Of a stretch of 64,000 nt of DNA, positions 1 to 9,300 are shown piece by piece. The DNA comes from Microbacteriaceae bacterium (GTDB lineage Bacteria > Actinomycetota > Actinomycetes > Actinomycetales > Microbacteriaceae). The DNA lies in contig WQZN01000003.1 of the NCBI GenBank assembly GCA_009780695.1, forward strand, positions 1 to 64,000, in the 5' to 3' direction. Under the pieces are notes generated by a model. That model worked only from the letters and a program-made list of their open reading frames with translations. It did not search any database and was not told where the DNA came from. A program made the position numbers and the translations under genes. Position 1 is the stretch's first letter. Each line of letters starts with the position of its first letter.

Positions 1-2
1 AG

Positions 3-431
3 CTGCAGCACGAGGGCGAGCACCCGCACGGGCTGTCGGACAAGGACTACGACGCGCTGTTCACGGCCGACAAGCCGGTGATCTTCGCCTACCACGGCTA
101 CCCCTGGCTGATCCACCGCCTGACCTACCGCCGCCACGGGCACCACTACCTGCACGTGCGCGGGTACAAGGAAGAGGGCACGACGACCTCGCCGTTCGAC
201 ATGGTCATGCTCAACGACCTCGACCGCTTCCACCTGGTCATCGACGTGCTCGACCGCGTGCCCGGCCTCGCCGAGCGCTACGCGGGCCTGCGTCAGGAGA
301 TGGTGGACGCACGGCTCAATGCGCGTCTGTACGCCTACGAGCACGGCGAGGACATCCCCGAGGTCGCCAACTGGTCGTGGAACGGCGGAGCCGCCGCGGC
401 CCTGCAGGACACCGGCGGCGACAACGAGTGA
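3..431 (+). CDS. xfp: Phosphoketolase, C-terminal part (cut by window start)
   Basis: Open from the window edge, so only about the last 142 residues are present. The enzyme splits xylulose-5-P or fructose-6-P with phosphate into acetyl-phosphate and an aldose phosphate (thiamine-diphosphate dependent, cytosolic). Recognised from the C-terminal phosphoketolase signature: [30 protein letters not shown] and [16 protein letters not shown]. It sits 40 bp before pta and ackA, and its product acetyl-phosphate is the shared intermediate of those two enzymes, which supports the call. The N-terminal thiamine-diphosphate-binding part lies outside the window. Confidence 0.93.
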   Translation: MQHEGEHPHGLSDKDYDALFTADKPVIFAYHGYPWLIHRLTYRRHGHHYLHVRGYKEEGTTTSPFDMVMLNDLDRFHLVIDVLDRVPGLAERYAGLRQEMVDARLNARLYAYEHGEDIPEVANWSWNGGAAAALQDTGGDNE

Positions 432-459
432 GCGGCCGCTGACGGCCGCCCGGCACGAA

Positions 460-465
460 TAGCCT
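460..465 (+). promoter_or_regulatory. -10 element of a probable leaderless pta promoter
   Basis: TAGCCT lies exactly 6 bases before the pta GTG, placing the expected transcription start on the G of the start codon. No Shine-Dalgarno sequence precedes the gene. The same arrangement recurs at dnaX, mqo, tdk and others in this window. The promoter role is inferred. Confidence 0.5.
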
Positions 466-471
466 GACGTC

Positions 472-2610
472 GTGAAGCAGGTCTACGTCACCTCGGCCGA
501 GGGCAACACCGGCAAGTCCACCGTCGCGCTGGGGGTCATCCGCACCCTCGCGCGGCAGGTGGGTCGGGTCGGCGTCTTCCGGCCGATCGCGCGCACCGCC
601 GACGAGCGCGACTACGTGCTCGAGTGGCTGCTCACCAACCAGACGGCCGACCTGTCGTACGACGAGGCGGTCGGCGTGAACTACGACGAGGTCCACGCCG
701 ACCCCGACGCCGCGCTCGCCCGCATCATCGAGCGCTACAAGCGCATCGAGGGGCGGTGCGACGCGGTCGTCGTCGTCGGCAGCGACTACACGGATGTCGG
801 CGCGCCCACCGAGCTGTCCTACAACGCCCGCATCGCCGCGAACCTCGGCGCGCCCGTGCTGCTCGTCGTCGGCGGCCGCGCGGGGCACGGCGGCGCGGGC
901 CACGGCTCGGACGTGCAGCTCGGCCAGTCGATCGCGCGCGAGCCCGGCCAGATCCGGCAGCTCGCCGAGATCGCGGTCGGCGAGCTGCGGCAGGAGCACG
1001 CGGGGCTTCTCGGCGTGGTCGTGAACCGGGCCGCGCCGGATGCCCTGGCCGAGGTCGCGCGCGAGGTCGGCGTCCCCGTCTCCGCGGCGGCGACCGGCGG
1101 TCTCGACCGGCCGGTGTGGGTGCTGCCCGAGGACCCGCTGCTCGTGGCCCCGACCGTGGCATCCGTGCTCGAGGCCGTCGAGGGGCGCCTCGTGTTCGGC
1201 GACCGCGAGCTGCTCGAGCGCGAGGTGCTCGGTGTCGTCGTGGCGGGCATGTCGATGGAGAACGTGCTCACCCGTCTCATCGAGGGCGCCGTGGTCGTGG
1301 TGCCCGGCGACCGCACCGAGACGCTGCTCGCCGTGCTCGCGGCCTACCAGTCGGGCACCTTCCCGTCGGTGTCGGCGATCGTGCTGAACGGCGGCTTCGA
1401 GCTGTCCGAGGCGATCCACCGCCTCGTGACGGGCATGGGCATCGCGCTGCCGATCATCTCGACGGGCTTCGGCACCTTCGAGACGACGGTGCGCGTGAAC
1501 GGCGCGCGCACCCGGCTCGGCGCCGACTCGCCCCGCAAGACCGAGCGGGCGATCGCCCTGTTCGACCGCAACATCGACCACATCGCGCTACTCGATGCGC
1601 TGGATGTCGAGGCGTCCCCGGTCGTCACCCCGCTCATGTTCGAGTACCGGCTGCTCGAGCGCGCCCGCGCGCAGCGCAAGCACATCGTGCTGCCCGAGGG
1701 CGACGACGACCGCATCCTGCGCGCCGCCGCCATCGCGGTCGAGCGCGACATCGCGCAGATCACGGTGCTCGGCGACGAGGGCGCGGTGCGCGCGCGGGCC
1801 GCGGCGCTCGGGCTCGACCTGGCGGGCGCTGCGGTCGTGAGCACGACCGACCCCGTGCTGCGCCAGCGCTTCGGCGCGGTCTACGCCGAGCTGCGCAAGG
1901 CGAAGGGCATGACGCTCGAGCGCGCGCTCGACACCGTGACGGATGTCTCGTACTTCGGCACCCTGATGGTGCACGAGGGCCTCGCCGACGGCATGGTCTC
2001 GGGTGCGGCGCACACGACGGCGCACACGATCCGCCCGGCGTTCGAGATCATCAAGACGCGACCGGATGTCTCGGTCGTCTCGTCCGTCTTCCTCATGGCC
2101 CTCGCCGACCGGGTGCTGGTCTACGGCGACTGCGCCGTCATCCCCGACCCGTCGTCGACCCAGCTCGCCGACATCGCGATCTCGTCGGCGGCGACCGCGG
2201 TGCAGTTCGGCATCACGCCGCGCATCGCCATGCTGTCGTACTCGACGGGGGAATCGGGGTCGGGCGCCGACGTCGACAAGGTGCGCGAAGCGACCGCGTT
2301 CGTGCGCGAGCGCGCGCCGCAGCTGCTCGTCGAGGGCCCGCTGCAGTACGACGCCGCGGCGGACGCCGTGGTCGCCGCCGCCAAGATGCCGGGCTCGCCC
2401 GTCGCGGGCAAGGCGACGGTGTTCATATTCCCGGATCTGAATACGGGCAACAACACGTACAAGGCCGTGCAGCGCTCGTCGGGCGCGGTCGCGATGGGGC
2501 CCGTGCTGCAGGGCCTCAACAGGCCCGTCAACGACCTGTCGCGCGGTGCGCTCGTCGACGACATCGTGAACACGATCGCGATCACGGCGATCCAGGCGCA
2601 GACTGCCTGA
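472..2610 (+). CDS. pta: Phosphate acetyltransferase, long form
   Basis: Interconverts acetyl-CoA and acetyl-phosphate; cytosolic. The 712-residue length is that of the long Pta class. It has an N-terminal P-loop-type domain (EGNTGKST near residue 11), a central DRTGG-like domain, and a C-terminal catalytic PTA domain starting near residue 390 (RKHIVLPEGDDDRILRAA, later MLSYSTGESGSG and FPDLNTGNNTYKAVQRS). A Gly/His-rich loop (GRAGHGGAGHGSD) occurs around residue 137. The GTG start is chosen because a TANNNT box ends 6 bases upstream, the leaderless pattern, and because the residues after it are the conserved VYVTSAEGNTGKS. It lies between phosphoketolase and ackA and so links sugar phosphoketolysis to acetate and ATP formation. 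Confidence 0.95.
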   Translation: MKQVYVTSAEGNTGKSTVALGVIRTLARQVGRVGVFRPIARTADERDYVLEWLLTNQTADLSYDEAVGVNYDEVHADPDAALARIIERYKRIEGRCDAVVVVGSDYTDVGAPTELSYNARIAANLGAPVLLVVGGRAGHGGAGHGSDVQLGQSIAREPGQIRQLAEIAVGELRQEHAGLLGVVVNRAAPDALAEVAREVGVPVSAAATGGLDRPVWVLPEDPLLVAPTVASVLEAVEGRLVFGDRELLEREVLGVVVAGMSMENVLTRLIEGAVVVVPGDRTETLLAVLAAYQSGTFPSVSAIVLNGGFELSEAIHRLVTGMGIALPIISTGFGTFETTVRVNGARTRLGADSPRKTERAIALFDRNIDHIALLDALDVEASPVVTPLMFEYRLLERARAQRKHIVLPEGDDDRILRAAAIAVERDIAQITVLGDEGAVRARAAALGLDLAGAAVVSTTDPVLRQRFGAVYAELRKAKGMTLERALDTVTDVSYFGTLMVHEGLADGMVSGAAHTTAHTIRPAFEIIKTRPDVSVVSSVFLMALADRVLVYGDCAVIPDPSSTQLADIAISSAATAVQFGITPRIAMLSYSTGESGSGADVDKVREATAFVRERAPQLLVEGPLQYDAAADAVVAAAKMPGSPVAGKATVFIFPDLNTGNNTYKAVQRSSGAVAMGPVLQGLNRPVNDLSRGALVDDIVNTIAITAIQAQTA

Positions 2611-2614
2611 CGGC

Positions 2615-2662
2615 GGTCGAGTAGCAGCCGAGCGCCAGCGAGGCCGCGTATCGAGACCCGAC
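2615..2662 (+). repeat. REP-like intergenic repeat, family A copy 1
   Basis: Begins GGTCGAGTAGCAGC and ends CGCGTATCGAGACCCGAC around a variable GC-rich core, in the short pta-ackA gap. The same ends occur at 22846-22892 and, diverged, at 23038-23082, both inside dnaX. It looks like a dispersed extragenic palindromic element. Confidence 0.6.
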
Positions 2663-2679
2663 TTCACAAGGAGACCGAA

Positions 2680-3870
2680 GTGCCCAGCATCCTCGTCATC
2701 AACAGCGGTTCGTCGTCGCTGAAGTATCAGCTGATCGACATGGTCACGGAGGAAACGCTGGCCAGCGGCCTGATCGAGCGCATCGGCCAGCCGGACGGCG
2801 TCGCGACGCACAAGTTCGGCGATGCGCGGACCGAGCAGTTGCTGCCCGTGCCGGACCACAGCGAGGCCTGCCGCATCATGCGCGCCTCGTTCGACGAGCA
2901 CGGCCCGTCGCTCGAGGCGTCGGAGCTGATCGGCATCGGCCACCGCGTCGTGCACGGCGGGGCCCGGTTCTTCGAGCCGACGCTGATCGACCACGTCGTG
3001 AAGATCAACATCGAGGACCTGTCCGAGCTCGCGCCGCTGCACAACCCCGGCGCCGTGCAGGGCATCGACGCCGCCGAGCGCGAGTTCCCGGGCCTGCCGA
3101 TGGTCGCGGTCTTCGACACCGCGTTCCACCAGACCATGCCGCCCGAGGCATATACCTATGCGATCGATCTGGATGTCGCGCAGAAGTACCGCGTCCGCAA
3201 GTACGGCTTCCACGGCACCTCGCACCGCTTCGTCTCGCGCGCGGCGGCCGAGTACCTCGGGCGCCCGGTCGAGGATCTCAAGCAGATCGTGCTGCACCTC
3301 GGCAACGGCGCCTCGGCGTCGGCCATCGACGGCGGCAAGTCGGTGGACACCTCGATGGGGATGACGCCGCTGCCGGGCCTCGTGATGGGCACGCGCTCGG
3401 GCGACATCGACGCGTCCGTGCTGTTCCACCTGGCGCGGCGGGGCAAATACTCGATCGACGACCTCGACGAACTGCTCAACAAGCGCAGCGGGCTGCTCGG
3501 CGTCGCCGGCGTCTCGGACTCCCGCGACGTGCAGGAGCGGGCCGACAAGGGCGACGAGCGCGCGCAGCTCGCGACGCAGGTGTTCCGTCGCCGGGTGAAG
3601 TTCTACATCGGGGCGTACGCCGCGCTGCTCGGCGGCGTCGACGTCATCTCCTTCACGGCCGGCATCGGCGAGCACAGCGCGGAGGTGCGCGAGGGCTCGA
3701 TCAGCGGCCTCGAGCGCCTCGGCATCGAGCTCGACACCGCGCGGAACAGAGCCGACGGCTCCGGCATCCGCACGATCTCCACCGATTCGTCGCCCGTCAC
3801 GATCCTGATCGTGCCGACCAACGAAGAGCTCGAGATCGCACGCCAGGCGCAGGCGGTCATCGCCGGCTGA
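2680..3870 (+). CDS. ackA: Acetate kinase
   Basis: Makes acetate and ATP from acetyl-phosphate and ADP; cytosolic, the last step of the phosphoketolase-Pta-AckA branch. The 396-residue length is typical. Motifs: N-terminal VINSGSSSLKYQLID, HRVVHGG, FDTAFHQTMP, YGFHGTSHRFVS, LHLGNGASASAIDGG, MTPLPGLVMGTRSGDID and the adenosine-binding TAGIGEHSAEVR near the C terminus. The GTG start is preceded by AAGGAG about 7 bases upstream, so this gene has a conventional ribosome binding site, unlike pta. It follows pta by 69 bp, the gap being mostly the family A repeat, so co-transcription is likely. Confidence 0.97.
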   Translation: MPSILVINSGSSSLKYQLIDMVTEETLASGLIERIGQPDGVATHKFGDARTEQLLPVPDHSEACRIMRASFDEHGPSLEASELIGIGHRVVHGGARFFEPTLIDHVVKINIEDLSELAPLHNPGAVQGIDAAEREFPGLPMVAVFDTAFHQTMPPEAYTYAIDLDVAQKYRVRKYGFHGTSHRFVSRAAAEYLGRPVEDLKQIVLHLGNGASASAIDGGKSVDTSMGMTPLPGLVMGTRSGDIDASVLFHLARRGKYSIDDLDELLNKRSGLLGVAGVSDSRDVQERADKGDERAQLATQVFRRRVKFYIGAYAALLGGVDVISFTAGIGEHSAEVREGSISGLERLGIELDTARNRADGSGIRTISTDSSPVTILIVPTNEELEIARQAQAVIAG

Positions 3871-4011
3871 GGTCGGGCGATCGGACGCCGGGGTCCTGCG
3901 GCGCCTCAGCTCCCAGGCGTCTCGTGGGTGGAAGGATCCCCCTGGCGCGGGCGGGCAAAATCCGCAAAACGCGAAATTGTACGTGCCTGAAAAACAAGGC
4001 CATCGACCGTG

Positions 4012-4028
4012 ACGGTGATCGTCACCGT
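4012..4028. promoter_or_regulatory. 17-bp palindrome in the ackA-DUF5819 gap
   Basis: ACGGTGA-TCG-TCACCGT is a perfect 7-bp inverted repeat with a 3-bp centre, about 80 bp before the TAGGCT box (around 4091) that probably drives the DUF5819/HTTM pair. It has the form of a dimeric repressor operator. No matching regulator gene is nearby. The rest of the 274-bp gap shows nothing else recognisable. Confidence 0.3.
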
Positions 4029-4144
4029 GCCGGCGGCCGCGAATCGACGTTCGCAGGGCCACCATCCCGAGCCGGCGACGCGCGCTCACTAGGCTGTGCC
4101 TCGCGCGCTGTTGCGCGACCTGGCGACACTTGGGGGTGGGGCGC

Positions 4145-4915
4145 GTGGCGAGACCGGCGCAGAAGCCGAAGCGCGGCGGGGATGCCCGGCCGCGGCATCC
4201 GCTCGTCGCCCGCGTCGCGGCCGTCGTCGTGGCGCTCTTCCTGCTCTGGCACTTCGCGCTGACCTTCGCCTGGAACAGCCAGCAGACGGCGCTCACCGAC
4301 CTCATCACGCCGCAGACGCTGAACGCGTACATGATGCCGTGGTTCCAGCAGAACTGGTCGGTGTTCGCGCCCGACCCGGTCTCGGCGAACCTCAGCTTCG
4401 ACGTGAAGGCCCGCACCGCGGACGGCGCCGAGACCGCCTGGTACACGGTGACCGACGCCGACATCACGCGCGGGGTGCTGCACAAGCCGATCCCCAACCG
4501 CGACTACCTCACGACCTTCGCGCTCGTCGACGACTTCTACGGCGCCTTCCGGGCGCTGCCCGACTCGGCGCAGAAGGTGGTGTCGGTGGACCACTCGCAG
4601 ACCTCCGACTGGCTGCCCGTCGTGCACGACGCGCTCGTCGCCGGGGGAGTGCCGCAGGCCGACGCCGACACCTTCACGCGTTATGAGGACAGCGCATATC
4701 GCCTCGCGACCGCCGTCGCCGAGGCGCGCTGGGGCACCGGCATCGAGGGCGTGCAGGTGCGGCTGCGGCAGCAGGCCGTGCAGGCGTTCGCGGCGCGCGC
4801 CGCGGGGCCCACGACGACCTACTCGTACTTCACCGACGGCTGGCGCAAACCGCTCGACGTGAGCGATGTGAACCTCGGTGTCATGAAGCGGCTGTACGGG
4901 GGCGGGGCGAAGTGA
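4145..4915 (+). CDS. DUF5819 family membrane-anchored protein
   Basis: A protein of about 256 residues of unknown function. The N terminus is basic and Pro-rich, then one membrane span (VARVAAVVVALFLLWHFALTFAW, positions about 21-43). The remaining ectodomain contains MMPWFQQNWSVFAPDP, the hallmark stretch of DUF5819. The GTG at 4145 is preferred because a G-rich run lies just upstream; in-frame TTG 4130 and GTG 4136 are alternatives. The stop overlaps the HTTM start by four bases (GTGA), so the two are translationally coupled. DUF5819 proteins are commonly found next to HTTM proteins in actinobacteria, suggesting a two-protein membrane complex. The biochemical activity is not known to me. 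Confidence 0.75.
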   Translation: MARPAQKPKRGGDARPRHPLVARVAAVVVALFLLWHFALTFAWNSQQTALTDLITPQTLNAYMMPWFQQNWSVFAPDPVSANLSFDVKARTADGAETAWYTVTDADITRGVLHKPIPNRDYLTTFALVDDFYGAFRALPDSAQKVVSVDHSQTSDWLPVVHDALVAGGVPQADADTFTRYEDSAYRLATAVAEARWGTGIEGVQVRLRQQAVQAFAARAAGPTTTYSYFTDGWRKPLDVSDVNLGVMKRLYGGGAK

Positions 4916-5910
4916 ACCTGATGCGGGACGCCGTGGCCACGACCTACGCCCGAGGCGAGGCGTGGCTGCTCGACGCGAAGCGCGGCGCCTACGGGGCATC
5001 CGTCGCGCGCATCGTCCTCGGCCTGTCGATCGCGGCCTTCGTCGTCGTCAACGCCGGCGTCGTGCGCTACCACTGGGGCGACGCCTCGGGCTGGGCCGAC
5101 CCCGAGCGCGCGATCTCGACCTGGGGCGCGCCGTTCACCTGGGTGTTCGCGCACGCCGAGCCGGTCGGTGTCTTCATGCTCTTCTATGTGCTGCTCGGCG
5201 TGGCGGGGCTCGCGCTCGCCGCGGGCGCGTGGACCCGCGCGGCGGCGATCGTCGCGCTCTTCCTCTACGTCTCGCTCGTCGAGGGCAACCCGTTCGCCGT
5301 CGATCAGACCGACAACGCGCTGCGCATCATCCTGTTTTTCTTCTGCTTCACGGACATGTCGCAGCACTGGTCGGTCGACGGCCTGCTGCGTGCGCGTCGG
5401 GCGGCCGCGGGGCGGTCGTGGGGTGAGCGGATGCCGGGCCTGCGGTCGTGGGAATGGCTTCCGACCCTGCTGCACAACGGTGCGATGGTCGCGATCGCGT
5501 GCCAGCTCTTCGTGATCTACACGGTCGCGGGCCTCTCGAAGGTCAAGGGCTCCGCCTGGCAGGACGGCACGGCGCTTTGGTACCCGCTCAACGTCTACCG
5601 GTTCCAGCCGTGGCCCGCGCTCAGCCATCTGCTCGGCGCGAACGCGCTCGTCGTCATGGTGTCGACCTATGTCGCGGTGTTCGCCCAGCTCTTCTTCGCG
5701 TTCCTGCTGCTCGCGCGGTGGACCCGGCGCATCGCCCTGATCGCCGTGCTCGGCCTGCACGCCGGCATCGCGCTGTTCCTCGGCCTGCCGCTGTTCTCGG
5801 CGGCGATGCTGGCCGCCGACACCATCTTCGTGAGCTCGACGACTTACGCGTGGGTCGAGGGGCGGGTGCGGGGCTGGATGCCGCGCCGCCCGACATCCGC
5901 CCGCAGCTGA
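4912..5910 (+). CDS. HTTM (horizontally transferred transmembrane) domain protein
   Basis: A 332-residue polytopic membrane protein with roughly eight hydrophobic segments, related to the membrane domain of vitamin K-dependent gamma-carboxylase. Visible family features: the N-terminal ARIVLGLSIAAFVVVN span, LVEGNPFAVDQTDNALR, FCFTDMSQHWSVD, and YTVAGLSKVKGSAWQDGTALWY, which is the region holding conserved HTTM residues. It overlaps the DUF5819 gene by GTGA. Whether it acts as a carboxylase or an electron-carrying membrane protein cannot be told from sequence. The gene is followed by a stem-loop at 5986-6012. Confidence 0.82.
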   Translation: MNLMRDAVATTYARGEAWLLDAKRGAYGASVARIVLGLSIAAFVVVNAGVVRYHWGDASGWADPERAISTWGAPFTWVFAHAEPVGVFMLFYVLLGVAGLALAAGAWTRAAAIVALFLYVSLVEGNPFAVDQTDNALRIILFFFCFTDMSQHWSVDGLLRARRAAAGRSWGERMPGLRSWEWLPTLLHNGAMVAIACQLFVIYTVAGLSKVKGSAWQDGTALWYPLNVYRFQPWPALSHLLGANALVVMVSTYVAVFAQLFFAFLLLARWTRRIALIAVLGLHAGIALFLGLPLFSAAMLAADTIFVSSTTYAWVEGRVRGWMPRRPTSARS

Positions 5911-5926
5911 CCGCGCTCGCCGCGAG

Positions 5927-5942
5927 TGGCAAACGCTTGCCA
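5927..5942. promoter_or_regulatory. LacI-family-type palindromic operator
   Basis: TGGCAA-ACGC-TTGCCA is a perfect palindrome with the central AANCGNTT core of LacI/GalR-family operators. It lies 16 bp after the HTTM stop and about 380 bp before the first giant surface-protein gene. No LacI-family gene is present in the window, so any cognate regulator acts from elsewhere. Confidence 0.4.
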
Positions 5943-5985
5943 TTTATTGCCCCGCAGCGTCCCGATCGGCGCGATGACGGGGTTC

Positions 5986-6012
5986 GGCATGACCCCCAAA
6001 ACGGGGGATGCC
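5986..6012 (+). terminator. Stem-loop after the HTTM gene
   Basis: GGCAT-(GA)-CCCCC, loop AAAAC, GGGGG-ATGCC: ten base pairs with a GA bulge. No U tract follows, as is usual for high-GC terminators. It is the likely end of the DUF5819/HTTM transcript. Confidence 0.4.
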
Positions 6013-6322
6013 AGCGGATGCCGGCCGCACCCGCCGACGGACCGCACCCCACCGGCCACGGCTCCGGAGGCCGTGCCCCGACTGGGATCCACACTCTTCG
6101 ATCCGATCCGAAGGTGTTCGTCGCAACTCCGGCCGGTGTTCTGTGACCCGATGTGGGGGGCATCGATCGTTCGACGGTGCGGGGCTACTCTGCCGCCGTG
6201 AGCATCTGTCCGACAGGCGCCCACATCACATGACAATCGCCCGGCTGCTCGGCAGCCGGGTTGCGGGGGATCGGTCGCTGGGGAAAGCGACGTGTCGCTC
6301 GCATGACACTTGGGGGGATGCC
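6013..6322 (+). promoter_or_regulatory. Probable promoter and structured leader of giant surface protein 1
   Basis: No gene is seen here. A TACTCT box near 6186 would give a leader of about 125 nt. That leader holds two clean hairpins: CCCGGCTGC-TCG-GCAGCCGGG (6240-6260) and GTCGCT-GGGGAA-AGCGAC (6274-6291). Then comes a G-rich ribosome binding site (CTTGGGGGGA, 6310-6318). It does not match any riboswitch I recognise. Confidence 0.35.
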
Positions 6323-9300
6323 ATGCGTCGAACGACGCATACGCGGCGGCGTCGGCTGGTGCCGATCGCGCTCGTATCTGCGGGCGCTGTCGCGCTCGGT
6401 CTCGTCGGACTCACCGTTCCGGCGAACGCCGCCGCATCGGATGTGGCCGAAGCCGAAGGTCAGATGCTCTCTGGCGCCGGCGCACTCAACATCGACTCGG
6501 TCGCCGCGCTGAAGGCCGCCTACTCGGCCACGCCGAGCGGCGCTTCGCCCGTCACGAGCAACCTGAACGCCTCGCTGCTCGGCTCGGCGCTCAACCTCAA
6601 CCTCGGCACCGTTCCGCTGCTGAGCAACCTGACTTCGCCCGGCATCGTCCAGATCGGTGCGGACGGCCAGTACGCCCGCACAGCCGCGACGGGCGCCGCC
6701 TACGGGGCATCCGGCGTGCTCGACAGCAGCGGTGCGATCACCGCCGGCGCCACCGACGGCAGCACCGACACCAAGCTCAACCTCACGTCGCTGCTCGGGC
6801 AGGCCGGTGTCAACACGACGGGTGTCCTCGACCAGCTCGAGATCGACCTCGGCGCGATCTCGGCGAGCGCGACGGGCACGCCCGGCTCACCGGTCGGCTA
6901 CTCGGGCGCCTACCAGGTCGCGGGCGGCAAGCTCATCGTCCACAGCTCGGCGGTCGCGAACGTCGACAACACCCTCTCCACGACCCTCAGCGGCGTGAGC
7001 AGCACCCTCAACAGCGCGCTGTCGGGCGACTCGACCTCGCTCACCGGTCTGCTCAGCGGTCTGACCGGCACCCTCGGCGGTGTTCTGAGCGGCCTCGGCG
7101 TGGTGAACGTCTCGGGCCTCGCCGTCAACGCGAAGGTGACCACGCCCGATCTGTCCAACCTGCTCAGCACCGTCGGCACGATCTCGAGCGGCGCGACGGC
7201 CAATGCCCCGGCCGGCACGGTGACGATCAACCTCTCGACCGGTGAGATCGTCGTCGACCTCGGCAAGCTGCTCGCCAGCCAGACCGGGAAGACGGACGGC
7301 ACGCTGAACGGCCTGCCCGCCAACACCGATCTGCTCACGGGCGCCACGGTGCAGAACGCGCTCGGCGGCGCCATCAACAGTGCGATCGCCGCCGCCGTCA
7401 CGGCGGTTCAGACGGCGCTCGACAACCAGCTCGACGGCTCGACCGTCGACGTCAGCGTCACCGGCAAGATCAGCACCGCGGCGCTCGTCGTCGCCGGCAT
7501 CACGGTGGCCCCGGCGACCGACATCGCGAACATCAACATCGATGCGAGCGGAACGCTCGGCGACCTGCTGAACAACAACGGCACGAACTTCACGATCACC
7601 GACACCTCGACGCTGCTCGACAACCTGATCTCGCTCGGCAGCATCACCGGCCCGATCACCACGGCGCTGACGAACACCGTCCTTCCTGCGGTGAGCACCC
7701 TGCTGCAGGGCGAGCTCAGCACGCTGAACAGCCAGATCGCCTCGCTCGGCACCGGCCTCGGCAACACGCTCGGCAACGCGACGAGCGGCCTGCTCGGCAC
7801 GGTCAACCAGGTTGCGGACATCATCGTGAACGTCCAGAACACGACGTCGTCGACGCCGAAGGCGGCCTTCACGACCGCCGGCGCCGGCACCGCCGGGTTC
7901 ACCGAGCGCGCGCTGCAGGTGAACCTTCTGCCCGCGGCCGGCAGCTCGGCCGTGACCGTGAACCTGGCATCCGCCTCGGTCCGCTCGACGAACAACACGA
8001 CGGTCGCAGCGATCACCGCCACGCCCGCCAGCATCCCCGCCGGCAGCACCGAGACGATCAACGGCACGGGCTTCGCGCCGTCGCAGGCGGTGACCGTGAC
8101 GTTCACGGATGCCTCGGGCCACGTGCTCGGCACGACCACCGCCACCCCCGCCGCCGGCGGAACCTTCACCGCCACCTGGCCGGTTCCCGCCGGCACCGCG
8201 GCGGGCACGGTGACCGCGACGGCGACCCAGGGCGACACCTCGACGGGCGGCGCGGGCTACACGGCCTCGACCACCTTCCAGGTGACCACCTCGAGCTCGG
8301 GCACCGCAACGGCCGGCACCGCCACCAGCGGCACGGCGACGTCGGGCACCGCGACGAGCGGCACGGCGACGTCGGGCACCGCGACATCCGGCACCGCCAC
8401 CTCGGGTACCGCGACCGCGGGAACCGCCACGTCGGGCACTGCGACCAGCGGCACGGCGACCGCGGGAACCGCCACCTCGGGTACCGCGACCGCCGGGACC
8501 GCGACGGCAGGCACGGCCACGGCCGGTACTGCGACGGCCGGGACCGCCACGTCGGGCACCGCGACGTCCGGAACTGCCACCTCTGGCACCGCCACGGCAG
8601 GCACGGCCACGGCCGGCACCGCGACCGCCGGGACCGCGACCGCCGGGACCGCGACGTCGGGTACGGCCACGGCCGGCACCGCCACGACGGGCACGGCGAC
8701 CTCGGGCACCGCAACGTCCGGTACCGCGACTGCGGGCACCGCGACCTCGGGCACGCAGGGCGTCATCACGCCGGGCAAGGTCACCATCACGCCCGCGCCG
8801 GGCAACACGCTCGGCGTCGGTCAGACCCTCATCGGCAACCCCGGCACGTGGAGCCCCGCGGGCACCTCGCTCACCTACACGTGGACGCTTCCGAACGGCA
8901 CCGTCATCGGCACCGGCCAGACGCTCATCGTTCCGGCGAGCGCCTCGGGCAAGGCGATCACGCTGACCGTGACGGGCAGCAAGCCCGGCTACAAGTCGGC
9001 ATCGGCGACCGCGACGGCGGGCATCAGCCCGAACACCGCGCCGCAGGTCATCCGCATCTGGGGTCAGGACCGCTACGAGACCGCGCTGACGATCTCGCAG
9101 GACACCTTCCCCGTCAACGGCAGCGCGCCGGTCGTGTTCGTCGCCTCGGGCGCGAACTTCCCCGACGCCCTCTCCGCGGCTCCCGCCGCGGCGAAGCTCG
9201 GCGGTCCGCTGCTGCTCACCCAGCCCACGGTCGCCGACCCGCGTGTCCTCAACGAGATCAAGCGCCTCGGCGCCAAGCGGATCTATGTGGTCGGCGGCCC

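Noticed and set aside
1588..4497. 969-codon minus-strand frame over pta and ackA
   Set aside because: Lies opposite two certain enzymes and is Arg/His-rich without recognisable domains.
6180..6322. Possible cyclic-di-AMP or other riboswitch before surface protein 1
   Set aside because: Hairpins exist but conserved riboswitch cores I know were not found; recorded only as a structured leader.
6008..6322. Upstream extension of giant surface protein 1
   Set aside because: The open frame continues upstream by chance; ATG 6323 has the RBS and directly opens the signal peptide.
8257..8808. Minus-strand frame of repeated VAVPEVAVPDVAVP
   Set aside because: It is the reverse-strand reading of the 30-unit GTAT[S/A] array in a gene with signal peptide and CWB_2 domains; no RBS or independent support.
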